DNA of 64,000 bases, taken from the NCBI RefSeq assembly GCF_947623445.1, contig NC_135241.1:3226501-3290500 (forward strand), written 5' to 3'. A program made the position numbers and the translations under genes. Numbering within the stretch: the first letter of the stretch is position 1; every line of letters begins with the position of its first letter. Positions 1-12,780 of this stretch are shown piece after piece. The notes below the pieces were generated by a model. That model had not been told where the DNA came from and did no database searches. It saw only the letters and a list, made by a program, of their open reading frames with translations. The stretch comes from Clavelina lepadiformis. Lineage: Eukaryota; Chordata; Ascidiacea; Aplousobranchia; Clavelinidae.

Positions 1-1368
1 TTTTCAAGGTCTTTCTTTTAACCAAAATTTTGTAGCGTAAGTGCCGAGTCATGTCGTTTACTATGTGACAGTGCACCTCTGCGGCGAACCCTAGCGCACG
101 CAAACTATGTGGTTACTTCGTAATTTCACATAGTCGACGCTGACACGTCTCGGGCGCGAGTTTAACAGCAGCAAATTGTGCTTTGTTTCTAATTTTGCGA
201 TTGTTAGTTTCGCGCTGAACTTTTAACAGATTGTGAACTGTCGGTATTTCTGGAAAGCCAATCACCAGTAGAATTAAATTATTCCGCGATCACTTAAAGG
301 GTATGTACGGTGTGGGGTCAACCAATTGTTCCCCTTTTGCGTACGGTATGTCCAGAACTTTCATCGACGTTGTGACGTATTCAAATCTAACGAGTTTAAA
401 AACTTTCAATCCATTGTTTTATCCAAAGTAATTGCATGCTGTGCGATTATGCTCTGAAGGCGGTTGAACATAGAGTCATAGACGGACGAAGTCACAGATA
501 CCTTTTGCGATTCTGCATTAAAACGAACTACAGGTAGTTTTATTATAGATTTCATTACCGGTCATATCCACATACAGTGATCTCTATACGATGGTTTAGC
601 GCAACAAGTGACCTTTTTAATAGCAGGTCTCTGTAAAACGCAATCACTACAACCCAAACCCTTTGACCTCAGTTCAAATCTAGCTTCCATTCTAAATTTA
701 ATTGCATTTGATTTGAACTTTCTGCACGAGAGGTTTCCAAATTCAACTGCTTATGGATTCCAGTACCTTACGTGACGTCGTTTCGCGAAAATGTCAGTTG
801 TAATTACTAGCTTACATTACATCCAACGATTCCATTTGCGCGGCTTATAAACAAAGAATATATACACGAAGGTTTACTGTCAAGGCAATAGCGAATATTT
901 TGGTCAACAAACTAATTCTTAACACGCATAAAGATTTTGAACGGCCATACAACGGATAATGGTGGTTGATGGCCGAGTTGCATCACACACGGACTCAGTT
1001 TAACCAACGTACCTTTAAACTTTTAAGCCGGGCATCTATTATGGTCTGCATTTGTTTGCTTGATGTAAGTATGCTACCGGCGGCAATACGCAGACTTCGG
1101 TCAAATATCTTCCCAATTTCGCTCAAGTCCTAAAAATGGGACATAAATAACTTGTAAGCGGGAATATGACAGCTCTCCATGCTAAAATGCAAATATTAAG
1201 TCTACTCTATAGAATTAACGCACCGTAAAATTCAAATAAACATCAACCACACATTTAACGCTTTTTATAACAACTGGGAGGAGGGCATTGCCAGTTAAGC
1301 ATTCAACGCCGCATTTTATCTTGCTCAGCGTTTACGCATGATGGAACGGATCGGTGTTGGTGGCGTAA
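1..1368. other. Left flank without a recognised gene
   Basis: This stretch lies beyond the NAA25 stop codon and would hold its 3' UTR. I see no convincing coding exon, RNA gene or terminal-repeat element in it. Short open frames are present but show no family resemblance. Confidence 0.5.
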
Positions 1369-4300
1369 TTACTTTACCTTTCCACAAATTTCTTCATCAC
1401 TTTTTAAGACTTCAATGTTTTCATTATTGGTTGACACAGGATTGGATGAATGTTCATTGGATGTGGACGAGTTTTCATCTTTTACATCACAACAAATTTC
1501 ATTGTTCTGCTGGTTGCTCTGATTCGCAGCATCAGTGATGTTTAATTTGTTTTCAAGTGTTTCGTCCAATTCTGCTACTGAATCTTCATCATCTTCTTCG
1601 CTAAGTTTACAGCTGTCTCTCATGATCTTGACGTCATTTTGCAACCTCTTCATAGCAGATGTGAACTGCGCTCCGATTTCTTTCATTCCTTCAACACTCG
1701 CTTGGTAATCGTTGATGAAAGATGGCTGCTCAAAAATTTTTTGAAATTAGCAGAAGTGTCGGCCCGGAAAAATTTTCCTTTAATGTTAAAAAATGTTTCT
1801 TTATACATAAAGCAAAGATGTTACTTAAATAAAAAACTTCGAGCTTATACCAACTGTACTGGGGTTTGTTTTCCTTTCTTTTTTCGTTTTTTCCTCTGCA
1901 AATCGGACTTAACGGCCAGGACGTACGGCTGCATGCACACCAGTGACAACACGGATAAGCTAAACATCTCCATACAAAGTACGAGCCTGGATTCAATAGA
2001 AATGTTAGCAATGAAATAAGGGGTTTAGTGCAGCAATTATAAGTTTCAATTCACAAGCGACCAGATGCCACATGACACTAAAAAGTGAAATTAAATGCTT
2101 TTTAAATTAGGGCAGACGTGGCAATTTTATGGACGTAAACCATACCTTTCAATTACACCTGTCTTCACCCTTAACAGGTTTTCTGGTATAGGCTCTGTAA
2201 GCATGGAACCATCATTTATAGGGGCTTTAAAATCCTGCTTGCATTCTGCAAGAATGCCATGGCAGCAAGTCCCCAAAAATTCTGCACAAAATAACTGATG
2301 TCAAACTCAAATGATTGCTAAGTCTTTGAATTCCATTGGTAATAGAATAGCACAATTTGGTAAAGACCAGTATACTTATGGACTTACAATACCTTTAATA
2401 TTGTCATAGACATTCTTTATCTTGTCTGAAAGCTCATCCAGTTGTTGCATGTTATCTTCAGACGCACTTGACAGGCCTTGACAATACCTGAGATGCAGTC
2501 AACAACAGTCATGCAACGTGCCATAAGAAACAGGTTACGTCAAGGTTACAAACCTGAATAACGAGACCATAGTTTGTGGGTATTTAGCTTCAAAACAGAG
2601 ATGTAATTTTGTTGGATGAGGGCCATGGTATGGATACTGTGGAGGTGGTGAAAGTTCTTCGCTGCAGAACTTTTCAAGCTCTTCAACATAATCATCATCT
2701 ACTTTTCCGTTTGAATCTAAAAAAAGAGGATAAATGCTATAAACTTTGACACCCCACTCTTTCAGGATAATGTATCTATATGGGTACAGCAGCGTCATTT
2801 GGTGGCAGTTTTTTGCAACTAAATATTGTTTGACAGAAGAGATCAAGAGTATGATCACAGTCTACCATCAAGCTAACATCAACCCAACGTTATTCAATTA
2901 TTGAAATTGTCATAAGCAAAATACACTCGCAATCCTTCACTGGATTCTAAACCTTTCATTTTATTTCAATCCTTGATTTCTCTAAAACCCGTGGTTTGAG
3001 AAACAGTAGATAAGGAAGGCACAAGGCTTGCACTAATTTACAAATTCTTAGATGCACCAAAGAATTACAGACCACACATGATATCTTGTCAATATCAAGT
3101 CAATATCTTGAAACTTTGGAGACCAGACATACCAATATCACGAGAGTGGCCATTTTGTTGGGAAGTTTTGCTGCGAGCTCCATAAAGAATTGACTGAACA
3201 CTGCGAAGTAAAAGCTCACGGAAGCATAGCCACCTTTTGTCTTCAATGAAGCTTTTGTCAATTAATTCATCGCATAATCGCCTACAACAACAAAACCATA
3301 ATATTGATTATTATAATTGTAAATAACAAATTTTGGTCATGCGTTGATTAAATGGTGAAAAGAAAAATGCAAAAAATGTTAGTAATGTGAAATAATATGA
3401 ATAAATAATAAATAAGAATAATAAATAATATAATCTAATAATACGTAATCTGAAATAAAACTTACTTCTTAACTGGGTTGATGTCGGAAATGACTGAAAA
3501 ATCTCGATTGTCTGTTAGAAATTCAAATTCGATCCTGTCGGGATCAACGTTTTCGTGCAAACTGTCCAAGGCTTGATCACTGTAAAATCAGTTAAAATGT
3601 CTTGCAAAGTTTTTTAATCATGAAATGAGGTTTACACGTAACTGTCTACATCGATTTGTTCATACATGTCACATTCTGTATATAAATCCATGAGTACGTG
3701 TTCGGTTCTTATGTAAGCAGCATGTAGGGAGTTGCCGACTCTTCTCCTGTAACTTACAAGCTCAGATATCTGCGATAAAATAGAATTATCAGAGTTGGAC
3801 AAGTGATTACGGTCTGAATTCAATCTCAATCAATATTTTCTACCTTAGTTTTTATTTCACGATTGAATTGACTAATTCGTAATGAATAAGAAACGTACTT
3901 GAACAATAACAAACACAGCAAAGCCAAGATACGGATATATATATATATTATATATATATATATATATACAGGTATATATATATATATCATATACTTATAT
4001 TTAGCATAAGCACATATGTTACATTCTGTTTATAGCCATCTTAAGAAAGTGTTGCTTATGGTATTAAACTAACCAACATTTGAAGCTACACTATACCTTA
4101 TGAAAGGTCCCATTGCGAAAGCATGTAATAAGGCATTCCACAGAATCTTTGTTGTTTGTGACATAGAAGCTACGAGCGACTTGGAAGACTTGGGATGCGA
4201 GATGAAAGTGGCCAAGATTTCCGACTTGCTCACATATTAAGTAACTGAGAAAGGAAATTATGACAAACTCAAAGAAATTTTAGACGTAAAGTTACCTTTA

Positions 4301-7300
4301 ATTATTTTTCTGAAATTCACAACAACTACCCCAGTGTGTCATGTTGGATGTGTTTCAGTTCCAGTGAGTCATAGATTGAGGCGCACGGTGTGAAAAGGCC
4401 TAGCCTGCAGTAGGTTCTGATTAATAAGAGTTTCATTTCATAGTTATGTGGGCTATTTGTCAGCCCATACTCCAGTAAACCCACACATCTCCACAACCAC
4501 ATCGCGTCATCTGCGAGAAAGTCTTATTGTTGGTTTTTACTGCTGAGATTTCTATGATTTTGAAAAATCGAGTAGGATTTTTAATAATCTTAACCTGTAT
4601 CTGTGAAGATATCAATCAATAACCAAACCACGGAAACACAGTACGCATCAACAACTATTCCGTCTGTGAGAGGTCTGTCAGCACCTGGGTATGCAAAACA
4701 AACCATTACATGCAAAACTACAGCTATTAGTTTATTACTATATTTATAAATGAAACTGAAGCTTCGAATCCTACATAAATAACAAGATATAAACGACCTT
4801 TATAGGCCAGCAGTGGTTTTTAAAAATATAGCAGTTTAAAGAACTCAAAACTATACACAAACAATTGGTACAACATAATTTTAATCTAGTTTAATCCGGA
4901 ATTAAGGTGATCATAATTTCTCCATAGAATCCTAATATAACGAATAAACTGTTGAACTGACTGTAGCAGAGCCCCTTTTCATAACGTTCCATATAACCTT
5001 CGGCAAGTTTAATTTTTTCTTCAAGAGATAATAACTCGTGCTTGCCCAAGTACCTTCAAAAAACAAGAACATCGAGCAATCCAGTTTTATGTGAAATTTT
5101 TATATTTTGTATACAGATAAGTTCGCAAAGATACATAACAAAAGCTGTTAGTATTAACATGGTAACGTAATAATTGAGTTACAGTTTATGATCATATGCA
5201 AGCAACAATAAATCTAACTGAAGGAATAAAGACAGAGAAAGTTTAACCATACCGTGCTACTTGAACTATAAAAATATGTCGTTGTATTTCTTTTTCTTTT
5301 CCGCGATTAATTTCAGGGGTCGTAAGTTCACTCAAGTCGCTCTGCACATCACTTTCCATCAATTCATCCAGTTGATCTGACAACTCCTTAATAAACTGTA
5401 AAAAATACAAGTACAGTACCTAAAAGTTTATACATATACACTATTGGCTTTAAAAGTATTTGTGAGAAAAACAGTTAATGTGCATTGTGCGATGCTAAAT
5501 CTTCAACTTGCCCAATAGTCCCTACTCTCAAATATTGCATTACACACACACTGACTACAGAAGTATTAAGTAAGATACACCCTTTTAAGTATGTGTAAGA
5601 TATGGTTATAAAGTATGATATCTATGTGCATGTAGTAGCCTTACTCCTCCATGCCTTCAACACATTTGCTGCCATTACAGTTATGTGCTATGGAGTACAA
5701 GGCCATGCCTGGTAAGCCTGCTACAGTAGAAGGTTGCAATGGGTATCTCAACCATGTTACAACACACACCTCATCAACATCTTCCTGTGACAGCAGTGAG
5801 AGATACACCTTGACATCATGAAAGCAACAAGGCTTCGATGAAAAGTCTTGCGCATATTGCAGTAGAATCTTTCTTGGCGTTCCCAGTTGTTCTGTCTCAT
5901 CTAGTATGAGAACCAAGAAAAGCTTTTGCATACGAAGCATCAAATACAAAAACCACAGTAGAGAATCTATACACTTTATTTAAACAATGGAAATAAAAGA
6001 TGAACAACAAGTGTCACATTGTTAGTAGCAAGAACCTTGATTCTGTAGATTCATCTTCAACCTTAAAAGCATTTCTAACTTCAATAAATATGGTCCACGG
6101 CTTCTATTCCATTCATATTGGTTTTCTCTTTCCACTAGCCCATTAATGAAGGTGAATACTTGGTCCAGAGTATAATCAGGCTGGGGAATCAACCTATAAT
6201 TCATATAAAGAAATTCCGCTTGTTTTGAAAACAAATTCACATCACGAGTCAAGGCACTGTGTTAAATGATAAAATTACTTAATGTATGTATTTAAGCAAC
6301 AACAAAAAAATTTATAACTGAATGATCAATAAGAAAAGCTTGTAACTGACTTGTTAAGAATGCTGTTCTCTTCTTGTGCAGGTGGATTTTCATAAAGCTT
6401 GAAAAATGAGTTGAGATATCCCAATGCATAATTCCAAACATCTGGTCTGCAGGAGACAGTAAACAGTAAGAGCTGATATGTAAGTTTTTAGTTTGAAACC
6501 ATAAAAGTTTGATGAAACAAAACCTCTCGTTTAGAAGGCGTTTATATTCTGCATTCACTCTGTCCCAACGATTGGCCTTTTCCTCGGCAGCCAAAACAGC
6601 AAACGCAAGGCCTTTAAGTTCCGATGTAAGCTTTTCTGCACACATTAGTTTCGAAATAAGCTGTTTATTTTTAAAGAATGTACTTAACTACAGCTTATTA
6701 CACAAGCTAACTATCAAGCACTTACTTCCAAGATCTCCCTTTAACACAGCGAGAACTTTTTCATGTTTTTCAAGTAGATTGAGGATAAGAAGATAAAGAC
6801 GAACCTCTGAGGTATTAAACAAAAAAGCACTTATTCTAAAGCACTTGTGCAAGCAATCTGTGCATAGGCATGTAATGCAACAAGCATTTAAAAGATAAGC
6901 AGGAGCTAGTAACATCTACGAGTCTGTCTATCTAGCGAATGAATTTCAATCACTAAAACATACAATTATATGATTTTGGGAATTATTTTAGGACGTTTTT
7001 TTAATGTTGGTATACTTTTCAACATCTACGACAGTTCAAACCTGCTTCTGCTTCGAGCTTTCCTTTCTCAATGTGTTTTTCGATCATCTTCTCTGCTAGT
7101 GGCAAATACATTGTTTCTGAAAGTTTTTGGTTCGAAGTGCTTTTGGCCTGTTATCAGGTTGAACATTGTTAGTGCAAACCTTAATCAAAATGCAGTGCAC
7201 TAAACTACCAGCATATACAGTACTAGAATTAGAAAAAAATGTATTCAATGCCCTCTTCACCTGCAAAACAATTGCCATAATAGCCCAAAACAGGTACGGA

Positions 7301-9188
7301 TTTTTGGGATGGTGTTTATAGAGTGTCATGGCAACCTGAAATACAAATGTGAATTAACACCCGGGCATTCAAGTACACACCTAACAAAGATAAACAAACA
7401 AGTTATCAGTCTCCTTGTTTCAGGAGGAGTTAATCTGGATACTTTTCAATGTACAGCTAAAAGCAGGGAAAGAAGCAAAGTTTTAAAAACATTCGGCCCC
7501 AACCCGTTGCATCTCTTGAAATTTCTCATGTCTGACGTAAGACATGAAAAGATGGGTTAGGTAATCTTCATTTGTTGGGAAACGTTTAACTGCAGCCTCA
7601 TAGATTTTGCTGATTAATTCCGCTGAAACAAAAGCAAACAATTAAAATCATGTCTGCAACACTGTGAGGTTTCCACCAAGACATTAAAAAGGAATAAAAG
7701 TGCCTTTCCCATGAATTAAAAGTGGACATTTGCCTTAAACTTCCATTTAATTATTTGCATTATTCTCAGAACAATGAGGTGAGAACAAAAAATTGGAAGA
7801 CAAATTTGCAACAACTGGACAATAAGGAATGAAACACAATTAGTAACAATATAACAGCAACAAACTTTTTTGGATTTCTTTGTAATAGAGACTAAGTCCT
7901 TGCAGACTATTTTCATCAGTAGGTTCCTGCGCCACAATGTCATTTGAAATAGCAAAAGCTTCTTGTTGTTTTCCCATTCTATGGAGAGCAATTGTTTTCA
8001 GAACCTTGAAGTGATAAACAGAAACATGTGTCAATTCTGAATAGAAATGCCCATGTACACAGCTACAAACCAGGTAAATCGCCGCATTTTATTCATCGGC
8101 AATGAAAACTGCAAGGATACTGTTATAATTATTATGACTTAGAGCAGGGCTTCTCAAACTTTTTTGTTCTGCGACCCCATTTTGAAAAAGGTATTTCTAT
8201 GCGACCCCATTATGGGGACATTCACGTTAATGACATTAAAACGGGGTTAGTTCTTTTGTCTATTAAGACTAGGGTTAATTAGGATATCAATAATTGTTAC
8301 TATCTGGATAACGGATATATCCGGATATTTCCATTTAGTTAACCGGTTAACCAGCTAATTACCGCTAAACAAAACAGACCCAATTTGTTTCGGTTATTTT
8401 TGGCTTTATAATTCAATTGCCGAAGTAACAAAACAATATCGAAAGGAACATGAAAACAACAACAATGAAACATGAAATAAAGCAACGAATGAAAACAAGA
8501 AATAACAAACAAATAATCCGACCCTAATTAAGACTATAACATTGACATTGTTACCACATGAATCTACGAAGCCTAACCACTGATCCATACTAAATTAATG
8601 TTGTAACTGCTTTAAACTTTAGCCTAGGTTCCTTCAGAAACTAGTTACTAGGCTACTCTGAAATCGTAATGCGAGCGGTAAGGTTACTTTTGGTCAGCAC
8701 GTTACAGCAATCATAGCGTAACAATGCATCAATTGTTACGATTGGTTATATTTTATCTTTCGACATTTCACACCAACGGTTGCGGTCAATCCTTAAAAAA
8801 CACATTTCTTGGAAACGGATAGCCTATTAACATGACAATAAAAATATTTAATAGACCCCAAAATTTCATTACGCGACCCCATTTGGGGTCGCGACCCATA
8901 GTTTGAGAAGCCCTGACTTAGAGTATCATGAAGTAAAGAGGTGAAATGTAAAAATTCATAATCATACCTTTGCAGCAAGCAAATTTTTTTGCTTTCTTAG
9001 AACCTTCTCTGCTTCATGGAATGCTTTTTTATTGTTTCCATTGTCAAGTTGCTCTGGATAAAGATACAATAATTATTCCAGAGGAAGAAAACCAATTCCA
9101 TAAAGCCTATTTTATAGGCTCAAAAAATAACTTTACCATAAATCGGTCGCAATCTTCTTTCATTGACAGAATTTAAGGCAGTTGCCAT
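1369..9188 (-). CDS. NAA25: N-alpha-acetyltransferase 25, NatB auxiliary subunit, 23 coding exons
   Basis: NAA25 is the ribosome-anchoring TPR subunit that partners the catalytic NAA20 in the cytosolic NatB complex, which acetylates N-termini starting Met-Asp/Glu/Asn/Gln. All 23 exons join in frame with GT/AG borders: 9188-9137, 9053-8968, 8004-7866, 7622-7504, 7335-7261, 7147-7042, 6806-6726, 6635-6524, 6446-6351, 6256-6036, 5900-5770, 5395-5253, 5053-4950, 4684-4595, 4510-4330, 4244-4097, 3769-3636, 3579-3466, 3281-3133, 2716-2554, 2487-2393, 2281-2169, 1725-1369. The protein is about 1002 aa; human is about 972. Family landmarks are RRLRPIY at the N-terminus, LDNGNN, EPTDENSLQ, HPKNPY, EAEAEVRLY, SKPCCF, LKHIQHDT and a middle-region RTEHVLMDL. 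The start was chosen because it matches the conserved N-terminus. The least certain points are the donor at 2168 and the acceptor of the last exon, where CAGCAG-like options lie at 1728 and 1725. The last ~85 residues form an acidic, Asn/Ser-rich tail beyond the usual end. Intron 2 holds a hAT element. Confidence 0.93.
3935..3987. repeat. TA dinucleotide microsatellite in a NAA25 intron
   Basis: A run of alternating T and A, broken by short interruptions, lies between NAA25 exons 16 and 17. It is simple sequence with no sign of function. Confidence 0.85.
8145..8915. mobile_element. Non-autonomous hAT element, 771 bp, in NAA25 intron 2
   Basis: The ends are inverted copies beginning CAGGGCTTCTCAAACT, followed by a GCGACCCCAT motif repeated at both sides. 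The 8-bp direct repeat acttagag flanks it at 8137-8144 and 8916-8923, which is the hAT signature. No transposase reading frame is visible, so it is a MITE-like derivative. Confidence 0.92.
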
Positions 9189-11375
9189 GGCTGCTCTGCA
9201 CCAGATGTCAAATCACCACCAAAATCAACCACAAAATTATACTTAAAATGTCACCACACTGAGGCTAGTAACAACAACATGAAATCTATGAAGTATTGCT
9301 CATGGTACAACCAAATACAACTTGAACACCAAACAGGATGTACACAAAAACATTGGTTGGAAGAAAACAAAAATGTACCACTCAATGTTAAAATTCTGTC
9401 CTCAAAAAAGTAAAAAATTAAGGCAAAGTCGCTCGATACAATTTTGCACCTATGCAACTTGGTCCAATTCTGTTAATTTCCACTTGCTTCATAGCCGGAT
9501 TGCAGAATATGACCATTTTTAGCAAACATTGCGTGCGCCATACAACCAAAAATGACAAGAGTGGGTATACATAGTATACATAGTAAGGTATACAAGTGCA
9601 TATTTAGGTGTGCAATGGCACAGTTATAAACACAGTTTGACTAATTGTATACATATATATGTATAATTGCAATGTATTTATACTTCACAATCAGATGTAG
9701 CAAACTAGGCTACAGATCCCAAGGTGCATTTCGTGCAATGTGTACACGCAAGGTTAGATAATTGACATACATTGCAAATATGCCATAGATGTTATGTCAA
9801 ATGCAATTTCTAAAAAATGAGAAAGTGTGCTTTATTTCCTTTAAGGAAAAAATGAAAAGACAAAGTGAATTTGCAGTTGTGGTGGTTACAATAAGACTTG
9901 TATTTTCTCTGTGCTATGCTGAGGTCAAACAAAGTTTACACTGCTTGACCGTAATTCATGCTGAAGTCATCTTGGTATGGACCTAAAAGATCTTGCGCCA
10001 ACTTAATATGCCAACAACCTACTTTTATAATGAGAACAAGTAACATTTCAGATATTTCAAAGAATTCCTATAACTTGATTTAATTTGTCCAAAATGACTT
10101 AAGTTGACTCGAGTCAGGTTATGTTATGATTGCATGACAGATCACAGATGCGACAAAAATAAAGCTTTACAAGTTTAAAATGCATATTTTTCTAAACCAT
10201 TATCTTTCGCCGAAAAAAGGTTTATGAACCAGACTAATTTTGAGACAACCGTGACAACCCGGTCTGCAGCATATGTTCGTTTTCAATAAGATCTTATGTG
10301 TGCCAAACAACAAAAAATGACAAGTACGGCTGGACAAAAATACCCAAACACATTTGTGTGCAAATACACACTAAAGTGGAAAGTGTGGAACATGTATGCA
10401 CGAGACTTACCAACTAGCACACGGAATTTTTACAAGTTCACGCTGATATATCATAAACAAATCAAGCAAAGTTGGTTGTGTAACTACTTAAGTGCCAATG
10501 AAGCTTCAGTGCATTCCATCACGCCAAAAATCGCGTCTAGACACACACGATTTCTCGTCGAAAGCCGCCATGTACTTTTCAGTCAGAATTAAAAAGACTG
10601 AGAGGTCGACTGATTCAATTTCTATAAGACAGTACGAACTAAAAATTAAGTGTGCAGAAGTTTTGTCATTAAATGCAAAACCAGGCATCTAAAGTACGTC
10701 ATTGTTGCACATGAAAAGCAATATTGAGTGCGCTCAAGCTATAAAATCTGCAATTTGCCTGGCAACGACTGTATGACATAACATAACCAATTCAACACGT
10801 AATATGGCAAGAAAACTGTCCCAAATAAAAACAATTGACTTGACTCGAGTCAAAAGAAAATGACTTGGTTACAACCCTGCTAAAACCATGTAGCCAACAC
10901 CCTGACAGACTGACAATAGCAAACAGGCATAGGCTATCCTGTAAGATAACTCTGAAGCCCACGCTTGCAAATCAATTAACCAACGCACAACGTTAACATA
11001 GCACTTTGCTTCTTGTTGTCATGAACATCCTATATTACATCTCAACATAGATTGTAGGAGGTCGATACGGTCCATTAAGACAAAATTGCCGATCGGGGGA
11101 TAATTTGTGCTCTTCGCACGTACAAAAATGTTCCTATCTGTGGCTTATTCACATTCGTCAAATTTATTAATTCAATCGCAAAGAATTAGTGCTAAACGAT
11201 TGCGACGGTCGTATTTTGAACTCCATGCTTTGTTTGTTTTCGCCATTCGCAATGCCGAAACGCTCCATTCAAAATGACACTCCAAAGAGCGTAATAGCCT
11301 AGTGACCGTGCTAACCTCTATTGCTATAGGCTAGAACTACTGCAGTTAACGTCCTGCACGTTTTAAGCTCTAGGG
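9189..11375. other. Intergenic stretch upstream of NAA25
   Basis: No gene recognised. It should contain the NAA25 promoter just above 9188. Between about 10095 and 10868 there are GACTCGAGTCA palindromes and a GACTTGGTTACAACCCTG end similar to the hAT element at 50042-50341, suggesting a degraded relative whose left end I could not place. Confidence 0.5.
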
Positions 11376-11753
11376 CAGTGAATTTCAACCTTTTTTGGCT
11401 TTCGGCACCCTGCAAACAACGAAAAGACTTTGCGGCACCCACAGTCGAACCTAAGAGCTTCCACATGCAATCAAATCAAATTTAGGTGTAAAGTTTGAAA
11501 TCAAAATACTACATTGAAAAAAGTTTCGAAAAAAACTCAAAGTAAAGTACAGTAGGCCTACCTGTGCATAACATTTCTGACCTCAAATATAGCACCGGTA
11601 TTAAGGCATAATAAAAATTTATGACTTCAAAATAACATCACAGCACGCTATCGTATTCCTTGGACTAGTGAATAATGTGCAATAGCTCATGGCAACCTAG
11701 CCAAACGCAAATGGAACCCTAGGGTGCCGCGGTACCCCAGTTGAGAACCACTG
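11376..11753. mobile_element. hAT-type MITE, 378 bp
   Basis: The termini are CAGTG...TTCAACC and its complement GTTGAGAACCACTG. Subterminal GGCACCC-like blocks are shared by both arms. The 8-bp flanks ctctaggg and cccTAgag match at six of eight positions as direct repeats and are also mutually inverted, fitting a near-palindromic nnnTAnnn hAT target. No coding capacity. Confidence 0.8.
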
Positions 11754-11921
11754 CCCTAGAGCTTTTCCGCCTTTTCCTTTTCGTTCATTGTATGTGAGCG
11801 TATCTTGCCTGTTTTAGCATGCTATAGGGCTATGGCCCAAAAAATTGGGTTTGTGAGGGGTGTGGATGGCCCAATGCATCCTTAAATACGCTTGTGAGAC
11901 CGAATAACGATTAAGTAAGAC

Positions 11922-12780
11922 CAGAGGTGGCCAGTTGGTACTTTGAAAGTACCATCGGTAACGGTACCGGTACTTGGTAAAAAATGTACCGACTGTTCCG
12001 ATATTCGGTACTATTTTACAAAACTAGTTCGGTACTTTGTCGGTACTCGGTACCGGTACTTTTTGTGTAAAAGATGCTGCTGCAAATGCAATGTTTGTCA
12101 CTATTATGCCCCCGGTAGCGGTTACTCCAGGTCAAAACATTTGTTACGTTAATCGCTTGCAATTTTACCGGGACCGACTGAAATTTCTTGAAAAAAGTAA
12201 TTTGGTACAGAGATTCAATATTTTTTTCAAAAGTACCAGCGGTACAGGTTGTGACGGTTATGTCACGAGTCACGAGTTGTTTTCGAAATGCTGAAATTTT
12301 ATTTCGGGATTTTGCAATTCTATTGTTGACCGGACTTGAATTCTCCTTCATGACGTTCAGATAAATTACCTCGCTTGAACTGGTGTGCCATAGGCCTATA
12401 TATACCGATGTAATGTTTGCAATCCTGTAATGTTTACTACTGCGCAATGTAACATTCAGTAAGCTTTGTCCGAAGGTGAAAGCCTTTGTGTCTGATAATA
12501 AATAAAATGGGAACTTTATCATTTAGTAATATGCATAGCCAGAATTTAAGCAACTAACAACATTATCACGCCGTTTCAGAAATGAGAACTCAAATCATCG
12601 AAGCAGAAGTAAAACAAGTTATCAACCATTACTCGTCCTCGCTCATATTGCTACAGCCGCCAGTGAAGCCGGTCTTTATGACAGATATGTTTGTTGTGTA
12701 ATACTTCACACAAGAAATACACAAACGAACTAAAATTTGTCAAAAGGTATCGGTACTGAAAAAGATACTGCCCGCCTATG
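11922..12780. mobile_element. hAT-type MITE rich in GGTACC motifs, 859 bp
   Basis: The ends are CAGAGGTGGCCAGT on the left and the complement of CATAGGCGGGCAGTATC on the right. Flanks agtaagac and actaaaac agree at six of eight positions, consistent with an old 8-bp duplication. The arms carry many copies of CGGTAC and GGTACCGG, which fold on each other. A 168-codon open frame inside it has no domain likeness and is probably fortuitous. Confidence 0.7.

Noticed and set aside
12016-12522. 168-codon minus-strand open frame
   Set aside because: It lies inside the hAT-type MITE at 11922-12780, is composed of repeat text and shows no domain or splice logic.
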